From Mesorhizobium sp. B2-3-4 (GTDB lineage Bacteria; Pseudomonadota; Alphaproteobacteria; Rhizobiales; Rhizobiaceae), in NCBI RefSeq assembly GCF_006442315.1, contig NZ_VFVY01000001.1, forward strand, positions 310,001 through 374,000: a stretch of DNA of 64,000 nt, written 5' to 3'. Below the pieces are notes generated by a model that searched no databases, was not told the origin of the DNA, and was given only the letters and a program-made list of their open reading frames with translations. The position numbers were made by a program, and so were the translations under genes. This document shows, piece after piece, positions 53,596 through 63,970 of the stretch. Position 1 is the stretch's first letter; every line of letters starts with the position of its first letter.

Positions 53596-54434
53596 GCTTC
53601 ATCCCCGCCATCTGCTTTCGAAAAGACATGGGCACGGCCGGGGAATTCGCGGCTCCTGACCTCCGATGCGTAGCGCTCGGCCGCATGCGCGATCACGCTG
53701 CGCAGATCGGCATACTCCTTGACGAATTTCGGCACGCGGTCGACGGTCAGCCCGACCATGTCGTCGATGACCAGGATCTGGCCGTCGCAATCGCCGCTGG
53801 CGCCGATGCCGATGGTTGGAATGGCGATGCGGCGCGTGATGTCGGCGGCGACCGTCTCGATCGTGCCTTCGACGACCAGCGAAAACGCACCGGCCGTCTC
53901 GACGGCGAGCGCGTCGGCGATGAGGGCCGCGACATTCTCGTCCGTGCGGCCCTTGATCTTGTAGCCGCCATCCTTTTCCACCGATTGCGGCTGCAGGCCG
54001 ATATGGCCCATGACCGGGATATCGGCTGCGACGATCGCCGCGATCTGGCCGGCCATATCGACGCCTCCCTCGAGTTTCACCGCCTGGCAGCCGGTCTCGC
54101 CAAAGATGCGCCGCGCCGAGGCCACGGCTTGTGCCGGCGAATCCTCATAGCTGCCGGCCGGCATGTCTACGACGACGCAGGCCCTGGCCGCCCCCCGCAT
54201 CACGGCCTGCCCGTGCGCGATCATCATCTCCAGCGAGGCGCCCAGCGTCGTCTCATGGCCATGCAGGACCATGGCGACGCTGTCGCCGACCAGGAGCAGG
54301 TCGACATGGGGATCGAGCAGGCGCGCGATCGGGTAGGTGTAGGCGGTAAGGCAGACGATCGGCGTGGCGCCCTTGCGACGGCGGATCAGCTCGGTGCCGA
54401 TACGAATGTCGGTGGTCGGCAATTGCGTGGCCAA
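53592..54434 (-). CDS. panB: 3-methyl-2-oxobutanoate hydroxymethyltransferase
   Basis: The 280-residue protein has ketopantoate hydroxymethyltransferase features: CLTAYTYPIARLLDPHVDLLLVGDSVAMVLHGHETT, AVKLEGG, MGHIGLQPQS and IGASGDCDGQILVIDDMVGL. It adds a hydroxymethyl group from methylene-tetrahydrofolate to 2-oxoisovalerate, the first pantothenate step. It starts at TTG 54434, placed seven bases after AAGGAGG, with no nearby ATG in frame. The strong binding site supports this rare start. panC follows with a four-base overlap. Confidence 0.97.
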   Translation of the reverse strand: MATQLPTTDIRIGTELIRRRKGATPIVCLTAYTYPIARLLDPHVDLLLVGDSVAMVLHGHETTLGASLEMMIAHGQAVMRGAARACVVVDMPAGSYEDSPAQAVASARRIFGETGCQAVKLEGGVDMAGQIAAIVAADIPVMGHIGLQPQSVEKDGGYKIKGRTDENVAALIADALAVETAGAFSLVVEGTIETVAADITRRIAIPTIGIGASGDCDGQILVIDDMVGLTVDRVPKFVKEYADLRSVIAHAAERYASEVRSREFPGRAHVFSKADGGDEA

Positions 54435-54663
54435 TCGTCGCCTCCTTCAGCCTCTGCGCGGAACGGATTTCCGCGTCGGCGCGCAGAGGTTTAGAAAGAG
54501 CAGAAGGGCTTGGCAAGCGCGCATCCGGCCACCCCAAGGGATCACGGGCATGTGTTGGGTTCCCCGGCGCGCCATTTGCGCGCTCCCGTGGCAAAAGCCT
54601 TGCCTTCCCGAAGGCCTGACGCCATAAGCAGGAAACGGGCGCCGACAGCGCGAGGGTTCTGAG

Positions 54664-55062
54664 ATGAAGACTTTCCTGACTCAGTTTTTCACCTGGTGGA
54701 ACAGCCAGACACTGGGAACGCGCCTGCACACCTGGCGGTACGGTAAGAAGGTCGGCCAGGACGAGGCCGGCAATGTCTACTACGAAGGTGGCATCGATTC
54801 GGAAGGCCGTACGCGCCGCTGGGTCATCTATCGCAACTATTCCGAAGCTTCGGCCATTCCCCCGGGCTGGCATGGCTGGATTCATCATCGTGTCGATGTC
54901 GCTCCTCCCGGCGACGACTACCGGCCGCGCGACTGGCAGAAGCCGCATCAACCCAATCTGACCGGCACGCCTGCGGCCTATCGCCCGAAAGGCTCGGTGC
55001 TGACCAACCAACATCGCCCACAGGTCACCGGCGATTACGACGCCTGGACGCCGGGGTCGTAA
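54664..55062 (+). CDS. NDUFA12 family (Complex I accessory) protein
   Basis: The 132-residue protein matches the alphaproteobacterial homologue of mitochondrial NDUFA12: WNSQTLGTRLHTWRYGKKVGQDEAGNVYYEG, RRWVIYRNYSEASAIPPGWHGWIHH, and a C-terminal PHQPNLTGTPAAYRP. In Complex I it packs near the quinone-reaction region. This gene begins the conserved alphaproteobacterial cluster with DUF2155 and aat. Confidence 0.93.
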   Translation: MKTFLTQFFTWWNSQTLGTRLHTWRYGKKVGQDEAGNVYYEGGIDSEGRTRRWVIYRNYSEASAIPPGWHGWIHHRVDVAPPGDDYRPRDWQKPHQPNLTGTPAAYRPKGSVLTNQHRPQVTGDYDAWTPGS

Positions 55063-55200
55063 CGGCGCGGCTTGTAACGGTAAGGTGCAGGCCGGTCCTT
55101 TATCGCCACAATTGGTGTTTAGCTGCTTGCTGATCAGAAAACGGCGACTAGCCTTGGCGATCGACGGAATCACCTGGGCGCGAACCACCGGTACCCCTGC

Positions 55201-55803
55201 ATGAGCTTTTTCAACCTGATTTCGACGGGCGGCCTGACGCTAGCCGCCAGCCTCGCCGTCGGCACCGCCGCCTTTGCGGCGTCACCCGCGCCCGCACCCG
55301 CCGCACCGGCTCCGGCAGCGCCCGCGGGATCGGATCGCATTACCAATCCGGTCGCCGAGTTCGCCGGCATCGACAAGATCACCGGCCGCATCATCACCTT
55401 CGATGTCTATATCGACGAGACGGTGCAGTTCGGCGCCCTGCAGGTGACGCCACGCGTCTGCTATTCCCGGCCGGAGAACGAAGAGCCCAAGACCGATTCC
55501 TTCGTCGAGGTCGACGAGATCACGCTCGATCGCAAGATCCGTCGCATCTTCACCGGCTGGATGTTTGCCGAAAGCCCCGGTCTCAATGCCGTCGAGCACG
55601 CCGTCTATGACGTCTGGCTGAAGGCGTGCAAGCAGAAGTCCGACGTGCCGGCCCCCGACGCCCCCAAGGCTGACGGGACAAAGGCCGACGCCTCGAAGCC
55701 AGCCGCGGCCAAGCCCGCCTCGGCCAAGCCGAAGCCGCAGGCCACCCCTGACGTGGCGGAGCCCGACGCCGCCGCCGAGCCGGATACGACGAACACCAAC
55801 TGA
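55201..55803 (+). CDS. DUF2155 domain exported protein
   Basis: The 200-residue protein has a signal peptide (cleavage near AFA-AS at 24-27), a Pro/Ala-rich linker and then a DUF2155 domain: NPVAEFAGIDKITGRIITFDVYIDETVQFGALQVTPRVCYSRPENEEPKTDSFVEVDE through FTGWMFAESPGLNAVEHAVYDVWLKAC. A long Ala/Pro/Lys/Asp tail follows. The function is unknown; it recurs in the NDUFA12-aat cluster across alphaproteobacteria. Confidence 0.88.
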   Translation: MSFFNLISTGGLTLAASLAVGTAAFAASPAPAPAAPAPAAPAGSDRITNPVAEFAGIDKITGRIITFDVYIDETVQFGALQVTPRVCYSRPENEEPKTDSFVEVDEITLDRKIRRIFTGWMFAESPGLNAVEHAVYDVWLKACKQKSDVPAPDAPKADGTKADASKPAAAKPASAKPKPQATPDVAEPDAAAEPDTTNTN

Positions 55804-55866
55804 TCCCTTGGAACCGCCATGGCCGGCGCGCGTTGGATCATCTCCACGCGCTCGAAGGATATGCCA

Positions 55867-56250
55867 ATGTCGGACAGCAAGCGGATCATGGCCAACAAGG
55901 CCGAGTTGATGGAACTCGAAAAGGGGTTCTGGACGGGCGACAGCGCCTACTATGCCGCCAACGTCGACGTCGAATGCCTGGTGGCGTTTCCGCAGATGGC
56001 CAAGGCGATGGACAATGCCGATCTTGCCAAGACCGCGGCCAAGCCCAATCGCTGGCGCGACCTCGATATCCAGCTCAAGGGGATAATCGAACCGGGCAGC
56101 GATATCGTCATGCTGACCTACGAGGCGCGCGCGACGCGCGAGAATGGCGAGCCCTACGCGGCTTTGGTCAGCACCGGCTATGTCCATCGGGTCAATGGCT
56201 GGAAGATGATGTTCCATGCGCAGACGCCGATCGAGGCCAACACCAAATAG
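55867..56250 (+). CDS. SnoaL/DUF4440-like protein
   Basis: The 127-residue protein has an NTF2-like layout (MELEKGFWTGDSAYYAANVDVECLVAFPQMAKAM, then DIVMLTYEARATRENGEPYAALVSTGYVHRVNGWKMMFHAQTP). Its binding pocket could take a small ligand; substrate unknown. Start ATG 55867 has AAGGA at good spacing, while ATG 55861 does not. It lies between DUF2155 and aat, an extra gene in this otherwise conserved cluster. Confidence 0.75.
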   Translation: MSDSKRIMANKAELMELEKGFWTGDSAYYAANVDVECLVAFPQMAKAMDNADLAKTAAKPNRWRDLDIQLKGIIEPGSDIVMLTYEARATRENGEPYAALVSTGYVHRVNGWKMMFHAQTPIEANTK

Positions 56251-56261
56251 GGGTCTGATCT

Positions 56262-56879
56262 CTACGGAAAAAAGATCGCTTCGCCTTTCAGCGCATCGGC
56301 CAGCATCTTCTCATACTTGCCGCGCGGCACGTCGACCGCGCCGAAGCGTTTCAGATGCTCGGTGGTGAACTGGGTGTCGAGCAGCGCGAAGCCGCGCCCC
56401 TTGAGGCGCTCGACCAGATGCACCAGGCAGATCTTCGATGCATCCGTCTCCTTGGAGAACATGCTCTCGCCGAAGAACACCCGGCCGAGCGAGACGCCGT
56501 AGAGGCCGCCGACCAGCCGCTCCTCGCGCCACGCCTCGACCGAGTGGCAATGGCCCATGCGATGCAGTTGGATGTACGCCTCGCGGATCGGCGCATTGAT
56601 CCAGGTCGAGCGGCGCTCTTCGCGCCTTTCGGCACAACCGTCGATCGTCGCCTCGAAGTCGAAGTCGAAACGAATATCGAACGGGTGCCTGCGGATTGCC
56701 TTGCTCAGGCTTCTGGGCGTGTGAAAGCCGTCGAGCGGGATGATGCCGCGCGTCTCCGGCCTTACCCAGAACACTTCCGGGTCGCCAGCACTTTCGGCCA
56801 TCGGAAAGACGCCCGAGGCGTATGCCTTGAGCAAGAGGTCTGTAGGGATGCGATAGCCTGGCGCGTAGGGACGGGTCAT
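56262..56879 (-). CDS. aat: leucyl/phenylalanyl-tRNA--protein transferase
   Basis: The 205-residue protein matches Aat: [67 protein letters not shown], and [19 protein letters not shown] with [34 protein letters not shown]. It adds Leu or Phe to N-terminal basic residues, marking proteins for ClpAPS degradation. It is convergent with the previous gene and precedes accC on the same strand. Confidence 0.96.
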   Translation of the reverse strand: MTRPYAPGYRIPTDLLLKAYASGVFPMAESAGDPEVFWVRPETRGIIPLDGFHTPRSLSKAIRRHPFDIRFDFDFEATIDGCAERREERRSTWINAPIREAYIQLHRMGHCHSVEAWREERLVGGLYGVSLGRVFFGESMFSKETDASKICLVHLVERLKGRGFALLDTQFTTEHLKRFGAVDVPRGKYEKMLADALKGEAIFFP

Positions 56880-56985
56880 CGCGGTCCCGCGCTAAGGCGT
56901 ATCGATCAGGTTATGCCGGCCTGCAAACGTCGATTTACCGCGCTTCCGGTGCTCACGTACTTCAAGCACGTTCCGCTCCGGTTCT

Positions 56986-57003
56986 CGAAAACCGCCGTTT
57001 TCG
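56986..57003. repeat. hairpin downstream of accC, possible intergenic repeat element
   Basis: CGAAAAC (56986-56992) and GTTTTCG (56997-57003) form a short stem within a 100-base stretch between aat and accC. I suspect this stretch is a repeated rhizobial intergenic sequence but cannot confirm it. It follows the minus-strand accC stop by 30 bases. Confidence 0.3.
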
Positions 57004-57032
57004 GCTCGGCCTAACCTGAATCTCGACACGCC

Positions 57033-58376
57033 TTATTCTTCCTTGGCCAGATATTTTTCCAGCCAGTGGATGTCGTAATCGCCATTGGCGATATCGGCAT
57101 TGCCGACGAGATCGCGAAACAGCGGCAGCGTCGTCTTGATGCCGTCGACGACGAATTCGTCGAGTGCCCGGCGCAGCCGCATCATGCATTCGACGCGGTT
57201 GCGTCCATGCACGATCAGCTTGCCGATCAGGCTGTCATAATAGGGCGGGATCTTGTAGCCGGAATAGACGCCGGAATCGACGCGGATGCCGAGCCCGCCG
57301 GGCGTGTGGAAGTGGGTGATCGTGCCGGGCGAGGGGGTGAAGGTGCGCGGATCCTCCGCATTGATGCGGCATTCGATGGCATGGCCATTGAATTTGATGT
57401 CTTCCTGCTTGACCGAAAGACCGCCGCCGGAGGCGACGCGGATCTGCTCGTGGACCAGATCGATGCCGGTGATCGCTTCCGTCACCGGATGCTCGACCTG
57501 GAGGCGCGTGTTCATCTCGATGAAGTAGAACTCGCCATTCTCGTAGAGGAACTCGATCGTACCGGCGCCGGAATAGCCGAGATCGGCAATCGCCTTGGCG
57601 CAGATGCCGCCGATGCGCGACCGTTCTTCGGCGTTGAGCGCCGGCGAATTTGCTTCTTCCCAGACCTTCTGGTGACGGCGCTGCAGCGAACAGTCGCGCT
57701 CGCCGAAATGCACGCCGCGGCCGAAGCCGTCGCCGAACACCTGCACCTCGATGTGGCGGGGCTTCTGCAGGTATTTCTCGATGTAGACCGCATCGTCGCC
57801 GAAGGCGGCACCCGCTTCCGAACGTGCGGTCTGCAAGGCGATTTCGAGGTCGGCCTCGGTATGGGCGACCTTCATGCCGCGCCCGCCGCCGCCGGCCGAT
57901 GCCTTGATGATGACGGGATAGCCGATCTCGGCGGCGATGCGCTTGGCTTCCTTTTCCTCGGTGACGGCTCCGTCGGAGCCGGGCACCACCGGAATGCCGA
58001 GGCGTTTTGCCGTGCGCTTGGCCTCGATCTTGTCGCCCATGATGCGGATGTGGTCGCCGGACGGGCCGATGAAGGTGATGTTGTGCGCTGCCAGGATGTC
58101 GGCGAACTTGGCATTCTCCGACAGGAAGCCGTAGCCGGGATGCACGGCGTCGGCGCCGGTGATCTCGCAGGCCGCGACGATTTGGTGGATGTTGAGATAG
58201 CTGTCGCGCGACGGCGGCGGACCGATGCACACGCTCTCGTCGGCCAGCCGCACATGCATGGCATCAGCATCGGCGGTCGAATGCACGACCACCGTCTGGA
58301 TGCCGAGCTCCTTGCAGGCGCGCAACACCCGAAGCGCGATTTCGCCGCGATTGGCGATGAGGATCTTCTGGAACAT
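57033..58376 (-). CDS. accC: acetyl-CoA carboxylase, biotin carboxylase subunit
   Basis: The 447-residue protein is a standard biotin carboxylase: [40 protein letters not shown], the ATP-grasp loop [15 protein letters not shown], and [22 protein letters not shown]. It carboxylates the biotin on AccB using ATP and bicarbonate, starting fatty-acid synthesis. It follows accB by 10 bases on the minus strand; both run in the order aroQ - accB - accC. Confidence 0.98.
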   Translation of the reverse strand: MFQKILIANRGEIALRVLRACKELGIQTVVVHSTADADAMHVRLADESVCIGPPPSRDSYLNIHQIVAACEITGADAVHPGYGFLSENAKFADILAAHNITFIGPSGDHIRIMGDKIEAKRTAKRLGIPVVPGSDGAVTEEKEAKRIAAEIGYPVIIKASAGGGGRGMKVAHTEADLEIALQTARSEAGAAFGDDAVYIEKYLQKPRHIEVQVFGDGFGRGVHFGERDCSLQRRHQKVWEEANSPALNAEERSRIGGICAKAIADLGYSGAGTIEFLYENGEFYFIEMNTRLQVEHPVTEAITGIDLVHEQIRVASGGGLSVKQEDIKFNGHAIECRINAEDPRTFTPSPGTITHFHTPGGLGIRVDSGVYSGYKIPPYYDSLIGKLIVHGRNRVECMMRLRRALDEFVVDGIKTTLPLFRDLVGNADIANGDYDIHWLEKYLAKEE

Positions 58377-58386
58377 CCGGACCGCT

Positions 58387-58848
58387 CTACTCGATCACGA
58401 CGAGCGGCATGCCGTATTCGACCGGCGTCGCGTCCTCGAACAGGATCGCCGTCACCGTGCCGGCGCGCGGCGAGGGAATCTGGTTCATCGTCTTCATCGC
58501 CTCGATGATCAGGAGCGTCTGTCCTTCCTTGACCTTCTGGCCGACCTCGATGAACGGCTTGGCGTCCGGTGACGGCGCCAGGTAAGCTGTTCCGACCATG
58601 GGCGAAGGGACGGCATTCTTGGAGACGTCGACCGCCGCGGGAACGGCAATGGCGACAGATTGGGCGGCCGCGGCCGGCGCGTAGGCCGGTTGCGGTGCGG
58701 CAATCGCATGAACGGCGGGCGCCTGCCGCGACACGCGCACCTTCAGGTCGCCGAGTTCAACCTCGATCTCGGTCAGGTTGGTGTCGTTCAGTATGCCCGC
58801 CAGATCGCGGATCAGTTGCTGGTCAACACCGGTCTTCTTTATCGACAT
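58387..58848 (-). CDS. accB: acetyl-CoA carboxylase, biotin carboxyl carrier protein
   Basis: The 153-residue protein has the N-terminal domain [30 protein letters not shown], an Ala/Pro-rich linker, and the biotinyl domain with [11 protein letters not shown], where K119 carries biotin. AccC loads the carboxyl here. Start ATG 58848 follows AAGG by eight bases; a Met ten residues earlier is not supported. Ten bases separate it from accC and 26 from the preceding aroQ. Confidence 0.97.
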   Translation of the reverse strand: MSIKKTGVDQQLIRDLAGILNDTNLTEIEVELGDLKVRVSRQAPAVHAIAAPQPAYAPAAAAQSVAIAVPAAVDVSKNAVPSPMVGTAYLAPSPDAKPFIEVGQKVKEGQTLLIIEAMKTMNQIPSPRAGTVTAILFEDATPVEYGMPLVVIE

Positions 58849-58874
58849 TTTCGAGCCTTCTGTTTGTTGGCCGG

Positions 58875-59309
58875 TCATAGGCGTGCGGCCAGCGCCTGTA
58901 GCGCAAGCTGGTAGCCGAGCGGCCCAAAGCCACAGATCATGCCGACAGCGACCGGCGCGACCATGGAGACGTGGCGGAACGGTTCCCGCGCGTGGATGTT
59001 GGAAAGGTGAACTTCGGCGACAGGCAACGGCGCGACCGAACGGATAGCGTCGTGAATCGCGATCGACGTATGGCTGTAGGCGCCTGGGTTGATGACGATG
59101 CCGGCGGCCTTATCGCCGGCTTCCTGGATCCAGTCGACGAGGTCGCCTTCGTGGTTCGACTGGCGGAAATCGATCTCGATCCCAAGCGATTTGCCTGCCT
59201 GCTTGCAGTCGTCGGCGATGGCGGCAAGCGTCTTGCCGCCATAGATCCCCGGCTCGCGCTTGCCGAGCGTGTTGAGATTGGGACCGTTCAGGACGAAAAC
59301 CGTTTTCAA
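58875..59309 (-). CDS. aroQ: type II 3-dehydroquinate dehydratase
   Basis: The 144-residue protein matches the type II family: [21 protein letters not shown] with catalytic Tyr23, [20 protein letters not shown], the active His in [15 protein letters not shown] and [14 protein letters not shown]. It makes 3-dehydroshikimate in the aromatic pathway. It starts at TTG 59309 with AAGG about ten bases upstream. It leads the aroQ-accB-accC group. Confidence 0.95.
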   Translation of the reverse strand: MKTVFVLNGPNLNTLGKREPGIYGGKTLAAIADDCKQAGKSLGIEIDFRQSNHEGDLVDWIQEAGDKAAGIVINPGAYSHTSIAIHDAIRSVAPLPVAEVHLSNIHAREPFRHVSMVAPVAVGMICGFGPLGYQLALQALAARL

Positions 59310-59454
59310 AAAAATCGACCTTTTCCGGCGCCGGCGTCGAGCCGGCGCGCTGGGCCTCTATACCGGGCATAGTCGCCTGCGGAAAGAGCGCAAGTGCGTT
59401 CTTTCACTGTCCACAACAGGCCGAAATGCGCCCGTGAAGAGAATCGCCCGCCGG

Positions 59455-60258
59455 TCAAAGCGCGGCTTTCGCCGCCTCGATCTTTTCGGCAAGCACATCC
59501 TGTCCGAGCGCCCCAAACACAACCTCGTTGCCGACGACGTAGGAGGGGGTGCCGGTGATCTGCAGCTTGTTGGCGAGATCGTAGGTCTTGGAGAAGGCCT
59601 CGGTGATGGACGGGTCCTTCATCTTCTCGCGCAGCGTCGCCTCGTCGGCGCCGAGCGAAAGCGCGATCTTGATCGCCGTGGATTCGGTGGCACGTCCCTG
59701 GCCGCCGAGCAGCGCATTGTGGAACTCGCCGTATTTCTGCGGCATCATCAGGTGGAATGCCATCGAAACGACGCTGGCTTTCTGCGAGTCCGGGCCGAGG
59801 ATCGGGAATTCCTTGAGCACGAAACGCAGATCCGGATCGGACTTGGTCAGCGCCTGCATGTCCTCGATGGCGCGTTTGCAGAAGCCGCAATTGTAGTCGT
59901 AGAACTCGACGATCGTGACCTTGCCGTTCGGATTGCCGACGACGCCGTCGAAGGCCGAGTTGAAGATCTGGTCCTTGGCGTCCTTGATGACGCCGAGATG
60001 GGCGATGCGCTGCTCCTCCTTCTGCTTGGCCTCGAGCGCGTCCTGTACTTCGAGCAGCACTTCCGGGTTCTTCAAGAGATAATCGCGTATGATGCCTTCG
60101 ACTTCGGTGCGGTCGATCTTGGTATCGGCCACGGCCGTCTGGACAGGCTGCGCGGTTCCAGCCTTCGCAATCTGGGGATTGCCGGCCACGAAACCGAAAG
60201 CCAGCATGGCAAGGGCGACCGCGACCCCCGTGGTGCCCAGCAGCAGTGCCTTTTTCAT
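59455..60258 (-). CDS. DsbA-like thiol:disulfide oxidoreductase, exported
   Basis: The 267-residue protein has an N-terminal signal/anchor (residues 3-27) and a DsbA-like thioredoxin domain with the CGFC active site (C124-C127) in YNCGFCKRA, and the cis-Pro region TGTPSYVV. A coiled EVLLEVQDALEAKQKEEQRIAHL precedes the core. It resembles ScsC/DsbA relatives that make or repair disulfides in the periplasm. ATG 60258 follows AAGGA. It is near, but not tightly coupled to, the M48 gene upstream. Confidence 0.9.
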   Translation of the reverse strand: MKKALLLGTTGVAVALAMLAFGFVAGNPQIAKAGTAQPVQTAVADTKIDRTEVEGIIRDYLLKNPEVLLEVQDALEAKQKEEQRIAHLGVIKDAKDQIFNSAFDGVVGNPNGKVTIVEFYDYNCGFCKRAIEDMQALTKSDPDLRFVLKEFPILGPDSQKASVVSMAFHLMMPQKYGEFHNALLGGQGRATESTAIKIALSLGADEATLREKMKDPSITEAFSKTYDLANKLQITGTPSYVVGNEVVFGALGQDVLAEKIEAAKAAL

Positions 60259-60327
60259 CGTTCTCGTTCCTTCTGCCTGTTTTCCGGTCTGGCTGTGTCG
60301 CAGCACGCGGCCGGAAGGTTCATGAGC

Positions 60328-61722
60328 CTACTGGCTCTTGCCTGATGATTTGTAGTTTATGATGTCCTGCGCGCGGATCCAGCGAGGCTCGCCGCGCTTC
60401 ATCTGCTGTTGCGCGCGCATGGCGAAGATCTTGGCATCCTTGTAGTTACCGGAATAGAAATGGCCTTCGGCGGTGGCAAGCTCGGCACCCGGTATGTCTC
60501 CCAGCTCACCGTAAGCCTGCGCCAGGTAGCGATACCCGGTGGAATTCTCCTTGTCGCGCCCCAGTCCGTTGTTGATCTGCACGACCGCCTTCTTGAGCGA
60601 GTCGGGTGTGCCGACCGCCATCAGTGCCTGACCAAGCGAGACCGGCAGCAAGCCGGATCGTGCCGGATCGAGGCTGACTGCCTTGGCATAGGCGTCGGCC
60701 GCATCCTTGGGCTTGTTCGCTTTCATCAATATATCGCCGCGCAATTCCTGGAAGTAGGCATTCTTGGGCTGCGCCTTGATCAGGGCATTGGTCTTGGTGA
60801 GCGCCGCACCGATGTTGCCATAGAGATAGCTCGACTGGGCATCGCCATACAGCGCGGCCATGGTGCCCCGCATCTTTTGCATCAGCCGCGTCGCGGCGGC
60901 CTGGCCTTCCATATAGACGGCAATCTTCACCCGCATCATGTCATGGCGCTGCTGCAGCGCCGGGGCGTCGGTCTTGTCGACATAGGGGCTTTGTTTCACC
61001 AGCACCTCGAGGTTCGCGATGCGTTCCTGCGGCATCGGATGGCTGATCCGGTAGGGATCGACCTGCGCGCCCGACAGCGACAGGGCCGACTGGAAGCGGT
61101 GGAAGGTCTTCAGCATGCCCATGCCGGACTGGCCGGTGGCATTGAGATAGGTGATGGCTGAACGGTCGGCGGTTGTCTCTTCGGTGCGCTGATAGGCAAG
61201 GATGCTACGTTGCGCCATCTCGCCACCGCCGGCCGCCACGCCCATGCCGGCGCCGGCAAGGCCGCGGCTGTTGGTGGTGGCCCCGGCCACCATGGCGCCG
61301 GCGCCGAGCAAGGTGGCGATGATGGCCATGGTCTTGGCGCGTTCGAGCTGGTCGCGAAGTTTCTGCTGGTGGCCGCCGGCGATATGCCCGGCCTCGTGCG
61401 CGATGACGCCGATGATTTCATTCGGCGTCTCGGCCGTCATCAGCGCACCGGTGTTGATGAACAGCCTTCGGCCGGTGACGAAAGCGTTGAAACTGGAATC
61501 GTTGACCAGCACGATGTCGATGCCGTCATTGGCCAGCCCGGCGGCCCTGAAGATCGGCCGTGCATAGTCGCGCACCAGAGCTTCGATCTCGGCGTCGCGT
61601 ATCACGGGTAAGCCCTGGGCGAAGGCGGTGACCGAACTGGCCACCGCAACCGCGGCGGCAAGCGAAACCGTCGCTAGGACGCGCACTGCCCGGGCAATCG
61701 ACGATCTGGGTCGGCTCAACAT
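60328..61722 (-). CDS. M48 family metalloprotease with TPR tail, BepA-like
   Basis: The 464-residue protein has a signal peptide (cleavage near AFA-QG at 34-37), the zinc protease motif HEAGH (109-113) in VIAHEAGHIAGGH, and further ligands in ETTADRSAITYL. The C-terminal half has tetratricopeptide repeats (GNIGAALTKTNALIKAQPKNAYFQELRGDI, DAADAYAKAVSLDPA). This combination is that of BepA/YfgC, which maintains outer-membrane protein assembly. The binding site upstream is weak. Confidence 0.92.
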   Translation of the reverse strand: MLSRPRSSIARAVRVLATVSLAAAVAVASSVTAFAQGLPVIRDAEIEALVRDYARPIFRAAGLANDGIDIVLVNDSSFNAFVTGRRLFINTGALMTAETPNEIIGVIAHEAGHIAGGHQQKLRDQLERAKTMAIIATLLGAGAMVAGATTNSRGLAGAGMGVAAGGGEMAQRSILAYQRTEETTADRSAITYLNATGQSGMGMLKTFHRFQSALSLSGAQVDPYRISHPMPQERIANLEVLVKQSPYVDKTDAPALQQRHDMMRVKIAVYMEGQAAATRLMQKMRGTMAALYGDAQSSYLYGNIGAALTKTNALIKAQPKNAYFQELRGDILMKANKPKDAADAYAKAVSLDPARSGLLPVSLGQALMAVGTPDSLKKAVVQINNGLGRDKENSTGYRYLAQAYGELGDIPGAELATAEGHFYSGNYKDAKIFAMRAQQQMKRGEPRWIRAQDIINYKSSGKSQ

Positions 61723-61869
61723 AATGTGTCCACTGGTAGACGAGCGGGCGAAAGATGAAAAGTCGGCGCCGGAAAAACTTCCTCAACTTGTGATCCTCAC
61801 ATCAATCGGGCATTTGTGCGGCGCATGCGTCAGGACCTGGCGCGCTCAATCCTCGGGACAGGGGTAAAA

Positions 61870-63018
61870 ATGGTCGTTTCGCTCTCTCATCGCGGCAATG
61901 TCGAGCCGTTCCATGCCATGGACGTGCTGGCCGAGGCGAACCGGCTGAAGGCCCAGGGCGTGCCGGTGATTTCCATGGCGGTCGGCCAGCCGTCCGATCC
62001 AGCGCCGGCGCGGGTTCGCGCCGCCGCTGCCAGGGCGCTGGAGATCGGGCGCATAGGCTATACCGACACGCTTGGTCTGGCCCCGTTGCGCAAGGCGATC
62101 GCAGATCACTACGCGGATCACTATGATCTCGATGTCGATCCCGGCCGGATTGCCGTCACCACCGGATCGTCGGCGGCCTTCAATCTCGCTTTCCTGGCGA
62201 TGTTCGACCCTGGCGACCGGGTTGCCATCGCCGCGCCCGGTTATCCTGCCTATCGCAACATCATGACTGCGCTCGGCATCGAGGTGGTCGAGATAGAGCT
62301 CGGCGAGGCGGCTTACCTGCATGCTGGTCATCTGGAGAGCGCACACCGGGAGAGACCTCTGAAAGGCGTGCTGTTCGCCAGTCCCGCCAATCCGACCGGC
62401 GCCGTCATTCCCGCCGGCGAACTCGAGACGCTGGTCACCACGGCCGGAGCCCTCGGCATCGCCGTCATTTCCGATGAGATCTATCACCGGCTGGCCTATG
62501 CCGCGCCAGACACGACGGCACTGCGCTACGGCGACGGCGTGACGGTGATCAACTCCTTCTCGAAATACTATTGCATGACCGGCTGGCGCATCGGCTGGAT
62601 GGTGTTGCCGGAAGCGTTGGTGCGGCCTGTCGAGCGCATCGCGCAAAGCCTCTACATCTCGCCGCCGGAACTGTCGCAGATCGCCGCGATCGAGGCTTTT
62701 GCGGCAACCGAAGAGCTGGAGGCGGTCAAGCGGCGCTATGCCTGGAATCGCGAGCTCCTGATGAAGCGACTGCCGGAACTCGGTTTTCCCCTGGCGGCGC
62801 CGATGGATGGCGCATTCTATGCCTTTTGCGATGTCACCCGGCACAGAAATGACAGCATGGCCTTCGCGCGCAGGATGCTGGCTGAGGCCCACGTGGCGGC
62901 GACGCCCGGACGCGACTTCGACACCAGGGCAGGGCACCGCACGATGCGCTTTTCCTATGCCGGCAGCCACGACGACATGGTCGAGGCGATGGCGCGCATA
63001 GAACGCTGGTTGAGATAA
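61870..63018 (+). CDS. pyridoxal-phosphate aminotransferase, class I/II
   Basis: The 382-residue protein is a fold type I aminotransferase: GQPSDPAP and [24 protein letters not shown] with the conserved Asn, [10 protein letters not shown] with Asp and Tyr, and the Schiff-base lysine K232 in [16 protein letters not shown]. It resembles aspartate/tyrosine-type or alanine-forming enzymes; substrate is not fixed by sequence. Start ATG 61870 has AGGGG upstream. The next gene, glutaminase, begins five bases after its stop, so they are likely an operon. Confidence 0.92.
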   Translation: MVVSLSHRGNVEPFHAMDVLAEANRLKAQGVPVISMAVGQPSDPAPARVRAAAARALEIGRIGYTDTLGLAPLRKAIADHYADHYDLDVDPGRIAVTTGSSAAFNLAFLAMFDPGDRVAIAAPGYPAYRNIMTALGIEVVEIELGEAAYLHAGHLESAHRERPLKGVLFASPANPTGAVIPAGELETLVTTAGALGIAVISDEIYHRLAYAAPDTTALRYGDGVTVINSFSKYYCMTGWRIGWMVLPEALVRPVERIAQSLYISPPELSQIAAIEAFAATEELEAVKRRYAWNRELLMKRLPELGFPLAAPMDGAFYAFCDVTRHRNDSMAFARRMLAEAHVAATPGRDFDTRAGHRTMRFSYAGSHDDMVEAMARIERWLR

Positions 63019-63022
63019 CGCC

Positions 63023-63970
63023 ATGCCGGAACTCGAACAGGTCGCCAAGCTTGATCAGGCATTGGCCGAAGTCGCGGCCGAAATGGCTGAACGCACCGAT
63101 CGCGGCGATGTCGCCACCTATATTCCCCAACTGGGCAAGGTCGATCCGAATAAGTTCGGCATCGCGGCCGTCACCAATGACGGCCGGACCCTGATGGCTG
63201 GCGATGCCGACCAGGCTTTTTCGATCCAGAGCATCTCGAAGGTGTTTACCCTGACGCTGGCGCTCGGCAATGTCGGCGACGCGCTGTGGAAGCGGGTAGG
63301 GCGCGAGCCATCCGGCAACCCGTTCAACTCGATCGTCCAGCTCGAGCACGAGAACGGTATTCCACGCAATCCGTTCATCAATGCCGGCGCCATTGTCATT
63401 TCAGACATCCTGCTCGCCGGCCACCAGCCGCGCGAGGCGATCGGCGAGATCCTGCGCTTCATCCAGTTCCTCGCCGATGACGAGACCATCATCATCGACC
63501 GCGAGGTCGCCGCATCCGAACGCGCCACCGGCTATCGCAATTTCGCGCTCGCCAATTACATGAAATCCTTCGGCAATCTCCATCACGCGCCGGAACTGGC
63601 GCTGGGCGTCTATTTCCACCATTGCGCCATCGCCATGAGCTGCCGGCAGCTGGCGATGGCCGGCCGCTTCCTCGCCAATGGCGGCAAGAACCCGGCAACC
63701 GGGCATTCCGTGGTGTCGGCGGAGCGTGCGCGTCGCATCGGCGCGATGATGCTGACCTGCGGCCACTATGACGGCTCCGGCGATTTCGCCTTCCGCGTCG
63801 GCATTCCCGGCAAGAGTGGCGTCGGCGGCGGCATATTGGGCATCGTGCCGGGGGTCGCCTCGCTCGCCGTCTGGTCGCCCGGCCTCAATGCCAACGGCAA
63901 TTCGAAGCTGGGTTCCATCGCGCTGGAGAAGCTGGCGAAAATGATGAACTGGTCGATTTTCGCGCCGTGA
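63023..63970 (+). CDS. glsA: glutaminase
   Basis: The 315-residue protein is a serine-dependent beta-lactamase-fold glutaminase: [21 protein letters not shown], the SxxK catalytic motif SISK with S70 and K73, [27 protein letters not shown], and AVSG-type [14 protein letters not shown] near the end. It hydrolyses glutamine to glutamate and ammonia. Operonic position after an aminotransferase suggests linked nitrogen handling. The window ends 30 bases past its stop. Confidence 0.97.
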   Translation: MPELEQVAKLDQALAEVAAEMAERTDRGDVATYIPQLGKVDPNKFGIAAVTNDGRTLMAGDADQAFSIQSISKVFTLTLALGNVGDALWKRVGREPSGNPFNSIVQLEHENGIPRNPFINAGAIVISDILLAGHQPREAIGEILRFIQFLADDETIIIDREVAASERATGYRNFALANYMKSFGNLHHAPELALGVYFHHCAIAMSCRQLAMAGRFLANGGKNPATGHSVVSAERARRIGAMMLTCGHYDGSGDFAFRVGIPGKSGVGGGILGIVPGVASLAVWSPGLNANGNSKLGSIALEKLAKMMNWSIFAP

